Shown here: positions 8,236 to 16,758 of the stretch, in pieces
Numbering within the stretch: position 1 is the stretch's first letter
How the letters are laid out: each line of letters starts with the position of its first letter
Source: an uncultured Eubacteriales bacterium
Lineage (GTDB): Bacteria > Bacillota > Clostridia > Lachnospirales > Lachnospiraceae
Reading direction: 5' to 3'
NCBI GenBank assembly: GCA_900548855.1
Contig: URMF01000031.1
Span: forward strand, 1 to 41,811
DNA: 41,811 nucleotides
Made by a program: the position numbers and the translations under genes
The notes under the pieces: model-generated
Databases searched by the model: none
The model's input: the letters and a program-made list of their open reading frames with translations, nothing else
What the model was told of the DNA's origin: nothing

Positions 8236-8371
8236 TGGTTCATGTGATACATGAAGAAAAGTACGATTAGACAGAATGCCTGATTAGTACAGCAAAAATG
8301 TATGATAGGCGGTACAACAAATGAGGGAAAGACAGATGTTGCAAAATAGCCGAGGAAAGGAAGTTTTTTAG

Positions 8372-9394
8372 ATGAGTAAGAACATCGATTGGTCAAATTT
8401 AGGATTCAGTTATGTAGAAACGGAGAACCGTTTTGTATCAAACTATAAGAACGGCGCTTGGGATGAGGGTGTCATGACAAGTGATGCAAATGTGACAATC
8501 AGCGAGTGTGCAGGAGTTTTGCAGTATGCACAGACATGTTTTGAGGGGCTTAAGGCATATACCACAGAGGATGGACATGTTGTGTGTTTCCGCCCGGATT
8601 TAAATGCCCAGAGAATGGCAGATACCTGTAAGAGATTGGAGATGCCGGTTTTTCCGGAAGATAAATTTGTTGAAGCGGTTGTTAAGACAGTACAGGCGAA
8701 TATTGATTATGTTCCGCCATATGGTTCCGGCGCAACCCTGTACATCCGGCCATATATGTTCGGAAGCAGTCCTGTAATTGGTGTAGCTCCGGCAAAGGAA
8801 TATCAGTTCCGTATTTTTGTTACACCGGTTGGTCCATATTTTAAGGGTGGCGCAAAGCCTATTACAATCCGTGTGTCTGATTTTGACCGTGCAGCACCGC
8901 ACGGAACAGGGCATATCAAGGCAGGTCTTAATTATGCCATGAGTCTGCATGCGATTGTAGATGCACATAACCAGGGATATTCAGAGAATATGTATTTAGA
9001 TGCGGCAACCCGTACAAAGGTAGAAGAGACCGGTGGAGCGAACTTTATCTTTATTACGAAGGATGGCAAGCTGGTAACTCCAAAGTCAGATAGTATATTA
9101 CCTTCTATTACCCGTCGTTCGCTGATGGTGGTGGCTGAGAAATATCTTGGCTTGACGGTAGAGCATAGAGAAGTAGAATTTACAGAGGTTAAGGATTTTG
9201 CAGAGTGTGGTCTTTGTGGAACAGCTGCTGTTATTTCTCCGGTTGGCAAGATTGTTGACCATGGTGAGGAAATCTGTTTCCCAAGCGGCATGGATGAGAT
9301 GGGCCCTGTTACCAAACAGTTATATGACACGCTGACAGGAATCCAGATGGGACGTATTGAGGCACCTGAGGGATGGATTAAGACAATTCAATAA
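8372..9394 (+). CDS. ilvE: Branched-chain amino acid aminotransferase (class IV PLP enzyme)
   Basis: It interconverts leucine, isoleucine and valine with their 2-keto acids using glutamate. The PLP lysine is K183 in GHIKAGLNYA. YAQTCFEGLKAY (about 50), SGATLYIRPYMFG and EETGGANFIFI (about 219) are signatures of the longer, roughly 340-residue IlvE subgroup. The start follows GAGGAAAGGAAG at a usable distance. It stands alone: a candidate promoter lies upstream and a terminator 45 bases downstream. Confidence 0.96.
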   Translation: MSKNIDWSNLGFSYVETENRFVSNYKNGAWDEGVMTSDANVTISECAGVLQYAQTCFEGLKAYTTEDGHVVCFRPDLNAQRMADTCKRLEMPVFPEDKFVEAVVKTVQANIDYVPPYGSGATLYIRPYMFGSSPVIGVAPAKEYQFRIFVTPVGPYFKGGAKPITIRVSDFDRAAPHGTGHIKAGLNYAMSLHAIVDAHNQGYSENMYLDAATRTKVEETGGANFIFITKDGKLVTPKSDSILPSITRRSLMVVAEKYLGLTVEHREVEFTEVKDFAECGLCGTAAVISPVGKIVDHGEEICFPSGMDEMGPVTKQLYDTLTGIQMGRIEAPEGWIKTIQ

Positions 9395-9438
9395 GAGGAT
9401 GTCTGCAAAGAACATATTTATATAATCAGAGTGTAAGG

Positions 9439-9484
9439 AAATAGCTTCTAACCGTATTGAATAATACAGTCAGAAGCTATTTTT
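9439..9484 (+). terminator. Rho-independent terminator of ilvE
   Basis: AAATAGCTTCT (9439-9449) pairs with AGAAGCTATTT (9472-9482). An inner stem GTATT/AATAC caps it, and a T run ends at 9484. Confidence 0.88.
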
Positions 9485-9506
9485 GTTGCCAAGCATATGA
9501 GAAAAT

Positions 9507-9525
9507 GGTCCAGTGGACCTTTTTT
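9507..9525 (+). terminator. Minimal hairpin with T run
   Basis: GGTCC-AGT-GGACC is followed by six T (9520-9525). The stem is only five pairs. It could back up the ilvE terminator. Confidence 0.4.
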
Positions 9526-9549
9526 GAATGATTGGGTGTCATTTATTGC

Positions 9550-9577
9550 TTTACATTTTTATATATTGAGATAGAAT
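9550..9577 (+). promoter_or_regulatory. Candidate promoter of the dipeptidase gene
   Basis: TTTACA (9550-9555), 16 bases, TAGAAT (9572-9577). The start codon is 31 bases downstream. Confidence 0.55.
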
Positions 9578-9607
9578 GGAAATGAAAATCAGGAAGAGAG
9601 GTGTAAC

Positions 9608-10573
9608 ATGAAAATAATTGATATGCACTGTGATACCATACATGAGCTTTGGGAAGGAAGAAAAAGAGGAGAGCATATGACACTCCGCAGAAATAATCTC
9701 ATGCTTGATTTAGAGAGAATGAAAAAAGGGGGCTACTCCGTACAAAATTTTGCTTTATTTGTGGAGCAAAAGCCGGAAATAAGCTCTTTTGCAACAGTTA
9801 AGGAATTGCTGTCTGTTTTCAGAGAGGAGATGGAGACTAATACGGGCTGGGTTTCCCAGGTTATGAACACAAAGGAGATTTTAGAAAATGAGAAAGAGGG
9901 AAAGCTTTCTGCGCTGCTTACCGTGGAGGGCGGGGAAGCCTGTGAAGGGAGGCTTGAAAATCTCCAATATTTGTATGACCAGGGAGTCCGAATGATGACA
10001 TTGACATGGAATTTCCCCAATGAAATCGGACATCCAAACTTTGATGAAAATCAGGATTTTTTTACGCCGAATACCTCGAAAGGATTGACGGAAACCGGAA
10101 TCCGGTTTGTGGAGGAGATGGAACGCATGGGAATGATAGTGGATGTATCCCATTTATCCGACGCAGGCTTTTATGATGTGGTAAAGTATACAAAGAGACC
10201 CTTTGTGGCAAGCCATTCCAATGCAAGAAGTGTGTGCCCGTGGGTGCGGAACCTGACAGATGATATGATACGGAGGCTTGCAGACAGAGGCGGTGTGGTG
10301 GGTCTTAATTACTGTGCAGACTTTTTAAGGGATAGCAGAAACGGAGAACTGGATATTGGAAGGCATGCGAGACATATTGCGGATGTCGGAGGAATAGAAT
10401 GTGTAGGTCTTGGCAGTGATTTTGACGGAATCCCGCCATACCAGGGCTGTCCTAAGGCAGAGCAGATGGATAAGCTGGCAGCCATTTTTGAAAAAAATGG
10501 TTTCAGTCAGAGGGAAATTGATAAGATTCTGTACCAGAATGTATTCAGGGTGTATAAAGAAATACTGGGATAG
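9608..10573 (+). CDS. Membrane dipeptidase (peptidase family M19)
   Basis: Family M19 zinc enzymes cleave dipeptides, often with a D-residue at the C-terminal side. Visible metal and active-site blocks are IDMHCDTI (3-10), LLTVEGGEA (about 98-106), IVDVSHLSD (about 177-185), ASHSNAR (about 198-204) and GLGSDFDGI (about 273). No signal peptide is seen, so it is likely cytosolic as in other Firmicutes members, perhaps recycling peptides. At 321 residues the length is normal. The site GAAGAGAGGTG precedes the ATG. It appears monocistronic, with convergent gal genes downstream. Confidence 0.94.
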   Translation: MKIIDMHCDTIHELWEGRKRGEHMTLRRNNLMLDLERMKKGGYSVQNFALFVEQKPEISSFATVKELLSVFREEMETNTGWVSQVMNTKEILENEKEGKLSALLTVEGGEACEGRLENLQYLYDQGVRMMTLTWNFPNEIGHPNFDENQDFFTPNTSKGLTETGIRFVEEMERMGMIVDVSHLSDAGFYDVVKYTKRPFVASHSNARSVCPWVRNLTDDMIRRLADRGGVVGLNYCADFLRDSRNGELDIGRHARHIADVGGIECVGLGSDFDGIPPYQGCPKAEQMDKLAAIFEKNGFSQREIDKILYQNVFRVYKEILG

Positions 10574-10614
10574 CATTTATCCGGAGGGGTAATGGCAAAA
10601 ATAAAATAACAGAC

Positions 10615-10667
10615 CAATAAAACTGCCGGAGCCAAAAATCCGATATAGATTCTGAAACTCCGGCAGT
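10615..10667 (-). terminator. Terminator of the galK-galE-galT-DHH operon
   Basis: On the minus strand ACTGCCGGAG pairs with CTCCGGCAGT (10-pair stem, 10622-10631 with 10658-10667), followed by TTTTATT. The loop is long (26 bases). The plus strand has no T run after the stem, so it mainly serves the minus-strand operon. Confidence 0.7.
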
Positions 10668-10679
10668 ATAAAACATGTA

Positions 10680-11597
10680 TTATTTTATGCCATTGATTAA
10701 TTCATCCAGCATTCTAGGTAATTCGGTCTCCATGTCTTCATCGCTGAACTGGCAGGGGCCAACGGCCTTGTGTCCGCCACCACCGTATTTTAACATTAAG
10801 CTTCCCACATCTACATTAGAGGTGCGGTTCAAAATGCTATAGCCTACCGCTGCGGAACAACCCTTACCGCCTTTGCCGTTTACAATCCATGCCGAGATGT
10901 TTTGTTCCGGGTACATGCTGTAAATCATAAAACGGTTGCCGGAATAAATTGGGTCAACACCCCGCAGGTCGGAAATGATAACGTCCTTTTCTATTCGGGT
11001 ATGTGCCTTTACCATCTCTTTAAACTTTTCAGTTTGTTCAAAATATACGTCAATCCGTTCCTTTACATCCGGCAGATTCAAAATCTCATCTGTGTTCATT
11101 GTACGACATGCCTGCATTAATTCTTCCATTAACTTGTAATTTGGAATGGTGAAATTACGCCATCTGCCAAGCCCTGTTCTTGGATCCATTAAAAAACCGA
11201 CTAAAATCCATCCCGTAGGATTCTGAACCTCATCAATGGTAAGATTGCCGGAGTCAACTTTGTCAACTGCTTCCATCATTTCGTCAAAGTGGCCAAAACG
11301 CTCTTTGCCGCCATAGTAGTCATAAATGATTCTGGCACAGGATGGAGTAATGCGGCTCTCTCCCTTGTATTTGCCCTCTAACTGCTGGCGCTCATGCTCA
11401 CTGGAATGATGGTCAAACCAAAGCCCGCACCCCTCTACAAACGGAACGTTTGCCAGACAGTCATTTTCGTCAACAGGAACCAGTCCGTCCTGTAAATCCT
11501 TTGGATGTGCGAAGGTCCAGGAATCAATAATTCCAGCCTCCAGTAATAAAGCACCACAAGCCAGTCCGTCAAAATCGGAACGTGTTACTAATCTCAT
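10680..11597 (-). CDS. DHH family phosphoesterase (exopolyphosphatase/nanoRNase-like)
   Basis: DHH enzymes cleave phosphodiester or phosphoanhydride bonds with two Mn ions. The motifs are RSDFDGLACGALL (6-18), the signature DHH in FDHHSSEHE (about 62) and the C-terminal substrate loop GGGGHKAVGPCQF (about 275). The 305-residue length fits. An in-frame ATG 57 bases earlier is less likely because GGGGAGG lies 6 bases before the chosen start. Substrate could be short oligonucleotides, cyclic-dinucleotide products or polyphosphate; the sequence does not decide. It lies 59 bases behind galT with no terminator between, so it is probably the last gene of the gal transcript, which is unexpected for its role. 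Confidence 0.85.
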   Translation of the reverse strand: MRLVTRSDFDGLACGALLLEAGIIDSWTFAHPKDLQDGLVPVDENDCLANVPFVEGCGLWFDHHSSEHERQQLEGKYKGESRITPSCARIIYDYYGGKERFGHFDEMMEAVDKVDSGNLTIDEVQNPTGWILVGFLMDPRTGLGRWRNFTIPNYKLMEELMQACRTMNTDEILNLPDVKERIDVYFEQTEKFKEMVKAHTRIEKDVIISDLRGVDPIYSGNRFMIYSMYPEQNISAWIVNGKGGKGCSAAVGYSILNRTSNVDVGSLMLKYGGGGHKAVGPCQFSDEDMETELPRMLDELINGIK

Positions 11598-11656
11598 GTT
11601 GTACCTCCCCATAAGTTTTCTTTTTATTTTATCGTATTTGTAATGGTATTTCAAGC

Positions 11657-13150
11657 TTATAAAGCGTTAATAAATCTTAGGAAGGCTTCCCTGCCCTCCG
11701 GGGTGCGCTTGTAAACACCGGCACATTCCAGTACCTTAACAAATACGTTGGCGATTTCAGTCTGCATAATGGGATGGATGTTGTCCTTGGTGACAGCGTA
11801 ATTTCCTATCCAGCTCTCTATCCAGTCGGCATGCTTTTCGATATCCGTATTTTCCCGGATGTCTTTATGGGTGAGAATGGCATCTTCTAATTGGGCAATC
11901 TCATTTTTCAGACGGGCAGGCAATACCGCAAGCCCCATCACCTCGATTAATCCGATGTTTTCCTTTTTGATATGATGATACTGTGGATGTGGATGGTACA
12001 GTCCCAGTGGATAGTCTGCGGTGGTTATGTTGTTGCGCAGAACTAAATCCAGCTCATAGAGAGTACCGTGCATGCGGGCAATCGGGGTAATGGTATTGTG
12101 TGGGGTACCGTCCGTTTCGCTGAAAATAAAGGCGGCTTTGTCCGTATAACTCCGCCATGTGTTTAAGATATGGTCAGCGGCGGCGGTAACGGCATCCGGA
12201 TTCCTGCCCTGTAAGCGGATGACGGACATTGGCCACTTGATGGTTCCCGCATGAACCTCCGGAAAATCCTTTAATGTAAAGGTATACTCATAGGGTGCCT
12301 TTGCCATGGCAAATACATAGCCTCCGCCTTGGAAATGGTCATGGCTTAGGATAGAGCCTCCCACAATTGGCAGGTCTGCATTGGAGCCGGCGGTATAATG
12401 TGGAAATTGCCGGACAAAGTCGAGCAGCTTTGCAAAGGCATCCCGGTCTATTTTCATTGGGGTATGCCGGTCATTAAAAATAATACAGTGTTCATTGTAA
12501 TATACATAGGGAGAGTACTGCAGATTGTATGCTTCACCCTGTAATGTAATGGGAATGATTCTGTGATTCTGTCTGGCAGGGTGGGAAAAATGTCCTGCAT
12601 AGCCTTCATTTTCCCGGCATAACAGACAGCTTGGGTAGCCAGATTTTTTTGTCTGTCCGGCTTTGGCGATATCCCTTGGGTCCTTTTCCGGTTTGGAAAG
12701 ATTAATGGTAATGTCGATGGGACCAAATTCCGTGTCCGCTGTCCATTTTTCGTCCTTTGCAATCCGGTCTCTGCGGATATAATTAGTTGCCTGGCTGAAA
12801 TGATAATAATAATCGGTTGCGGTCTCTGGTGACTGCGCATATTTTTGGGCAAAGATTTTTCTTACCACAGATGGAGGAGGGGTCAGCAGACCCATAACCT
12901 TCGTGTCAAATAAATCTTTATCGGTTATCGTATTTTCCTCTAGTATTCCATTTTCCCAGGCGTAGTCCGTCAGCTCTTCTAAAATCAGGTGGAGCTGGCG
13001 GGGTTCATTTTTTACAGATTCCGGTTCCGTATAATCAGATAGCCGGAATAATTCCAGCAGCCTGTTTGTCACATAAATTTTATCTGCAGCGTCTATTAAT
13101 CCACTGCGCATTCCATACTCCACTAATTCATGAATAAGATTATGAATCAT
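11657..13150 (-). CDS. galT: UDP-glucose--hexose-1-phosphate uridylyltransferase, class II
   Basis: It swaps UMP between UDP-glucose and galactose-1-phosphate in the Leloir pathway. The protein is the longer Gram-positive GalT (497 residues, usual about 490-500), distinct from the E. coli type. ILSHDHFQGG (about 256) and the histidine block LYHPHPQYHHIKKENIG (about 400) include the HPHPQ catalytic region. The chosen ATG follows AGGGAGACAGGC. A longer in-frame reading would overlap galE and has no ribosome binding site. It is third after galK and galE (23-base gap). Confidence 0.95.
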   Translation of the reverse strand: MIHNLIHELVEYGMRSGLIDAADKIYVTNRLLELFRLSDYTEPESVKNEPRQLHLILEELTDYAWENGILEENTITDKDLFDTKVMGLLTPPPSVVRKIFAQKYAQSPETATDYYYHFSQATNYIRRDRIAKDEKWTADTEFGPIDITINLSKPEKDPRDIAKAGQTKKSGYPSCLLCRENEGYAGHFSHPARQNHRIIPITLQGEAYNLQYSPYVYYNEHCIIFNDRHTPMKIDRDAFAKLLDFVRQFPHYTAGSNADLPIVGGSILSHDHFQGGGYVFAMAKAPYEYTFTLKDFPEVHAGTIKWPMSVIRLQGRNPDAVTAAADHILNTWRSYTDKAAFIFSETDGTPHNTITPIARMHGTLYELDLVLRNNITTADYPLGLYHPHPQYHHIKKENIGLIEVMGLAVLPARLKNEIAQLEDAILTHKDIRENTDIEKHADWIESWIGNYAVTKDNIHPIMQTEIANVFVKVLECAGVYKRTPEGREAFLRFINAL

Positions 13151-13173
13151 ATGCCTGTCTCCCTTTCTCTTTT

Positions 13174-14166
13174 CTATTTGTCCTGATATCCGTGTGGATG
13201 GGACTGGTGCCATTTCCATGCAGTGGAAATGATGGTTTCCAAATCATCAAACTGTGGTTTCCAGCCAAGAATTTCTTTTGCCTTATCACTGGACGCAATC
13301 AAAGTGGACGGGTCTCCTGCACGTCTTGCCTCTTCTCTGGCAGGAATCGGATGACCGGTTACCCTTCGTGCTGTTTCCACCACCTCTTTTACGGTGAAGC
13401 CCACACCATTTCCTAGGTTGAAAATATTGCTTTCTTTTCCTTCTTGTAAGTATTTCATGGCAAGAATATGTGCCTGTGCCAAATCATTTACATGGATATA
13501 ATCCCTGACACAGGTGCCATCCTTTGTATCGTAATCCGTTCCATAAATAGAAATGAAGTCCCGCTGGTTATTTGGTACCTGAAGGATTAGTGGAATTAAA
13601 TGGGTTTCCGGGTTATGTGCCTCGCCTATCTGGCCATTTGGATGTGCACCGCAGGCATTAAAGTAGCGGAGAGACACAAAACGGAGCTTGTGGGCGGCGG
13701 CTGTCCATTTAAACATTTTTTCCATGGAAAGCTTGGTTTCCCCGTAGCAGTTGGTTGGAAGGGTACGGTCTGTTTCCAGAATAGGAATCCGCTCCGGCTC
13801 GCCGTAGGTTGCAGCAGTGGAAGAGAATACAATTTTGTCAATTCCGTGGGCAACCATGCTCTCCAATAAAATTTCTGTACCGCAGAGGTTATTGTTATAA
13901 TATTTTAAAGGATTTACCATGCTTTCCCCCACCTGAGAATTGGCGGCAAAATGAATGATGCCGTCAATGTGCTCTTTTTCAAATACAGAATCGATAAATT
14001 CCCGGCAGCGGATATCGCCCTCATAAAATTTTGCTTTCGGATGAACAGCTTCCCGGAAACCGGTTTCTAAATTGTCTACGATGACAACCTCTTCCCCTGC
14101 AGCAATTAAATCATAAACTGTGTGGGAGCCGATGTAGCCCGCACCACCTAATACTAAAATACTCAT
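13174..14166 (-). CDS. galE: UDP-glucose 4-epimerase
   Basis: It interconverts UDP-galactose and UDP-glucose with bound NAD. The Rossmann motif GGAGYIGSH is at residues 7-15, followed by FSSTAATYGEP and the YGETK catalytic Tyr/Lys motif. The 330-residue length is normal. ATG at 14166 lies 8 bases after AGGAGG; an ATG six bases earlier is too close to that site. It sits 25 bases behind galK and 23 before galT, completing galactose to glucose-1-phosphate. Confidence 0.97.
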   Translation of the reverse strand: MSILVLGGAGYIGSHTVYDLIAAGEEVVIVDNLETGFREAVHPKAKFYEGDIRCREFIDSVFEKEHIDGIIHFAANSQVGESMVNPLKYYNNNLCGTEILLESMVAHGIDKIVFSSTAATYGEPERIPILETDRTLPTNCYGETKLSMEKMFKWTAAAHKLRFVSLRYFNACGAHPNGQIGEAHNPETHLIPLILQVPNNQRDFISIYGTDYDTKDGTCVRDYIHVNDLAQAHILAMKYLQEGKESNIFNLGNGVGFTVKEVVETARRVTGHPIPAREEARRAGDPSTLIASSDKAKEILGWKPQFDDLETIISTAWKWHQSHPHGYQDK

Positions 14167-14191
14167 AATCATATCCTCCTTTTTAAGTGTA

Positions 14192-15472
14192 CTATAATAC
14201 CTTTATACCACCGTATTTACGGATTTTTAATACGTTGCAGGAGCCTTCACCAAAGATGCCGTCCATTGCAGCTTTATATTCCGGAACAGCGGTATTTTTT
14301 ACAAATGCCTGGATGGTTCCAGCAAACCCTCCGCCGTGTACCCGACTGACGCCATTTTTCCCAAGGATGCAATCGCTGGCAGCCAGGGCAATGGATACAT
14401 TCTGGTGCGCTGCATCATGGCTGGTATATACATTTTGTAAATATTTGAAGGAAGAATCACCGGAGGATTTTACCATATCTAAAAAGCCGGTAAAATCATC
14501 TGTCTGCAGGGCATTTACCTCCCTTTGTACCCGTTCATTTTCTTCCACAAAATGAATAGCACGGAGGGCAGCCCTGTCATTTACTTCTTCTCTGATTTTA
14601 TTTAGATTGGCTAAAAGCTCCGCTTTAGACACATCCCGTAATACCTCCTTCCCAAAGCAGGCAGCCGCTTTTTTCATTTCAGCGGGAATTGCTGCATAAT
14701 CCCCGGTTAAATCCGCATGGGAACCCTTCGTATCGGTAATGCAGAGACTGTAGTCATGGGCATTTAAGTCAAATTCTACCTGTTTAACTAAAGGCTTTTT
14801 CGGGTTTGCAAAATCAATGTGAACCAGACCGCCTACAGAGCATGCCATCTGGTCCATCAAACCGCAGGGCTTTCCGAAATATACATTTTCCGCATATTGT
14901 CCGATAATGGCAATCTCAATTGGAGAAATTTTCATATCGTTATAGAGACCGGAGATTATGGTTCCGATAATGGTCTCAAATGCGGCGGAGGAGGAAAGAC
15001 CGGCTCCGATTAGCACATCGCTGGTGATATATGCCTGGAAACCGCCAAGGCTATATCCATGTTCCTGCATTCCTGCAAGAACGCCTTTGATTAGGGAAGG
15101 GGTAGTGCCCTTTTCGGCTTCTTTTTTTTCTAAGTCGGAGAGGTTAACGGTAATTATATCGTAACCATCGGAAAGGATTTTTACCACAGGCTCGTCTAAG
15201 CCTCTGACAATTGCTATGGCATCATTGTTGATGGATGCCGCCAGTACTTCTCCGTTCTGGTGGTCGGTATGATTACCGCCAATCTCGCTCCTGCCGGGAG
15301 CGCTGTAAATTGCAATCTCGCCACTGCCGAAGGCTTTTTCGTATGTTTTTATGGCGTTCTTATACCGATTCACCTGATAAGGAAGTTTATCCGGGTCAAC
15401 GTAAATGTCTGTGAGCAAATCATTATGGATTTGATTTTGAAATTCGGACAGCAATATCCTGGTGTTTTTCAT
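14192..15472 (-). CDS. galK: Galactokinase
   Basis: It phosphorylates galactose to galactose-1-phosphate with ATP. GHMP-kinase blocks are present: APGRSEIGGNHTDHQNG (about 59), the P-loop-like GAGLSSSAAFE (about 157) and RVHGGGFAGTIQAF (near the end). The first block reads GRSEIGGNHTDHQ where many galactokinases have GRVNLIGEHTDYN; this variant is common in long clostridial GalK. At 426 residues it is longer than the 390 of E. coli. AGGAGGTAGTTGTT precedes the start. First gene of the minus-strand gal operon, with its promoter and two palindromic operators in the divergent gap. Confidence 0.96.
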   Translation of the reverse strand: MKNTRILLSEFQNQIHNDLLTDIYVDPDKLPYQVNRYKNAIKTYEKAFGSGEIAIYSAPGRSEIGGNHTDHQNGEVLAASINNDAIAIVRGLDEPVVKILSDGYDIITVNLSDLEKKEAEKGTTPSLIKGVLAGMQEHGYSLGGFQAYITSDVLIGAGLSSSAAFETIIGTIISGLYNDMKISPIEIAIIGQYAENVYFGKPCGLMDQMACSVGGLVHIDFANPKKPLVKQVEFDLNAHDYSLCITDTKGSHADLTGDYAAIPAEMKKAAACFGKEVLRDVSKAELLANLNKIREEVNDRAALRAIHFVEENERVQREVNALQTDDFTGFLDMVKSSGDSSFKYLQNVYTSHDAAHQNVSIALAASDCILGKNGVSRVHGGGFAGTIQAFVKNTAVPEYKAAMDGIFGEGSCNVLKIRKYGGIKVL

Positions 15473-15541
15473 AACAACTACCTCCTGTTAATGGGAATAA
15501 TTTTGTGTTTCAATAGAATTACACACGCTTATCGTATCTTC

Positions 15542-15570
15542 AATATAATATTTATTTAGTAAAAAGTCAA
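15542..15570 (-). promoter_or_regulatory. galK operon promoter
   Basis: On the minus strand, -35 TTGACT (15565-15570), a 17-base spacer and -10 TATATT (15542-15547). The palindrome TTTACTAAA lies inside the spacer, as expected for repression by blocking RNA polymerase. Confidence 0.75.
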
Positions 15571-15586
15571 TATAAATTTACTAAAT
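15555..15586. promoter_or_regulatory. Paired operators O1 and O2 (TTTA-N-TAAA) at galK
   Basis: O1 TTTAGTAAA (15555-15563) is in the galK promoter spacer. O2 ATTTACTAAAT (15576-15586) is just upstream of its -35. The centres are 22 bases apart, about two helical turns, so both sites face one side of the DNA. Each is a perfect odd-centred palindrome, the form bound by a LacI-family dimer. Confidence 0.65.
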
Positions 15587-15631
15587 AACAATAAAATATT
15601 TACTTGCAATTTACCATTGGTTTCGGAATGA

Positions 15632-15669
15632 GTATTTTGCTTTAACACTTAAATTATTATGCAAAATAC
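15632..15669. repeat. Inverted repeat in the galK-galR gap
   Basis: GTATTTTGC (15632-15640) and GCAAAATAC (15661-15669) are exact reverse complements 20 bases apart. The right arm, read on the minus strand at 15654-15666, is TTTTGCATAATAA. This resembles CTTTGCACAATAA at 19526-19538 before the transporter operon (11 of 13 alike). It may be a second regulator's site. Confidence 0.45.
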
Positions 15670-15670
15670 G

Positions 15671-15700
15671 TAGACAAGTTGAGTATATTTGTGATATGAT
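15671..15700 (+). promoter_or_regulatory. Promoter of the first LacI-family regulator
   Basis: TAGACA (15671-15676), 18 bases, TATGAT (15695-15700), with TGA before the -10 (extended -10). Operator O3 covers the expected transcription start. Confidence 0.65.
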
Positions 15701-15703
15701 AAT

Positions 15704-15722
15704 AAAAATTTACTAAATTTTT
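15704..15722. promoter_or_regulatory. Operator O3, 19-base perfect palindrome
   Basis: AAAAATTTA-C-TAAATTTTT is a perfect palindrome centred at 15713 with the same TTTACTAAA core as O1 and O2. It spans the likely transcription start and ends 14 bases before the regulator's ATG, pointing to autoregulation. Confidence 0.7.
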
Positions 15723-15736
15723 TATCAGGAGGATAT

Positions 15737-16744
15737 ATGGCAACCATAAAAGATATAGCACAGGAGGCGGGGGTTTCGCCGGCGGCGGTTTCTAGAATCT
15801 TGAATCATGATGCAAGCCTGAGTGCATCTGCAGAGACAAAGCAGAAGGTATGGGAGGCTGCAAAGAGATTACATTACCATAAAATAAAAAATGTGAATAA
15901 GGCAGCCTTCCGGCTTGGGATTGTACAGTGGTTTTCTGCAGAGCAGGAAATGCAGGATAATTATTACCTGCTGATTCGGCAGGGGATAGAAGACTTCTGT
16001 GTGAAAAACTCCATTTCCATTGTGCGGACATTCCGCTCCGATGCGAATTATGTGGAGATTTTAAAGGATGTGGATGGATTAATCTGCATTGGAAAATTCA
16101 GCAAAGAAGAGGTTTCACAGTTTATACGGATTTGCAGGAATATTGTGTTTCTGGATATGCCGGTGGAAAATTATGAGATTACAACCTTTACAATGGACTT
16201 TAAGCAGGCAGTCAATCTGGCGTTGGATTATCTGGCAAAGCTCGGTCACAGGAAAATTGCATTTTTAGGAGGCTTGGAATTTGCCGGGGATAAGGAGCCG
16301 GTAAGGGATGAGCGGAAGAAGGCTTATATCTCTTATATGAAGAGAAATAAGCTGGAGTACAAGCCCTTTATCCGTGAGGGCAGCTTTACTACCGCCTCCG
16401 GCTATGAGATGATGGAGCAGCTTTTAAAGGAGAAGGAGCTTCCCACAGCGGTATTTACTGCCAATGATGCGCTGGCACTTGGTGCAATGAAGGCGATAAA
16501 GGATTACGGGCTTACGGTACCGGGGGATATTTCCGTCATAGGCTTTAATGATACGGAGATGGGGGCATACACATCCCCGGCATTAACAACCATTCATGCG
16601 CCTGCATATGATATGGGGCAGCACGGCGCAAACTTTTTATATGTTTCTTCTAACTTAAGTATTGCAACACCCCTTAAAGTAAAAATTCCATGTTATCTGG
16701 TGGAAAGGGATTCCTGCTGCAAGGTGGTGGAAAAGGATAATTAG
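15737..16744 (+). CDS. LacI-family transcriptional regulator, GalR/MsmR-like
   Basis: A DNA-binding sugar sensor of 335 residues. The N-terminal helix-turn-helix is MATIKDIAQEAGVSPAAVSRILN (recognition helix about 15-24) with the hinge near 45-58. The periplasmic-binding-like core follows, with KLGHRKIAFLGG, TAVFTANDALALGAMKAI and a PGDISVIGFNDTEMG block. The TATCAGGAGGATAT site lies before the ATG. Divergence from galK and the shared palindromes make it the best candidate for controlling galactose genes and itself; the inducer is not deducible. A second LacI gene follows after 14 bases. Confidence 0.9.
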   Translation: MATIKDIAQEAGVSPAAVSRILNHDASLSASAETKQKVWEAAKRLHYHKIKNVNKAAFRLGIVQWFSAEQEMQDNYYLLIRQGIEDFCVKNSISIVRTFRSDANYVEILKDVDGLICIGKFSKEEVSQFIRICRNIVFLDMPVENYEITTFTMDFKQAVNLALDYLAKLGHRKIAFLGGLEFAGDKEPVRDERKKAYISYMKRNKLEYKPFIREGSFTTASGYEMMEQLLKEKELPTAVFTANDALALGAMKAIKDYGLTVPGDISVIGFNDTEMGAYTSPALTTIHAPAYDMGQHGANFLYVSSNLSIATPLKVKIPCYLVERDSCCKVVEKDN

Positions 16745-16758
16745 ACAGGGGGAAAATT

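Noticed and set aside
8129..8371. Possible T-box or other riboswitch before ilvE
   Set aside because: No T-box core, no terminator/antiterminator pair and no other recognisable aptamer; only a promoter candidate is supported.
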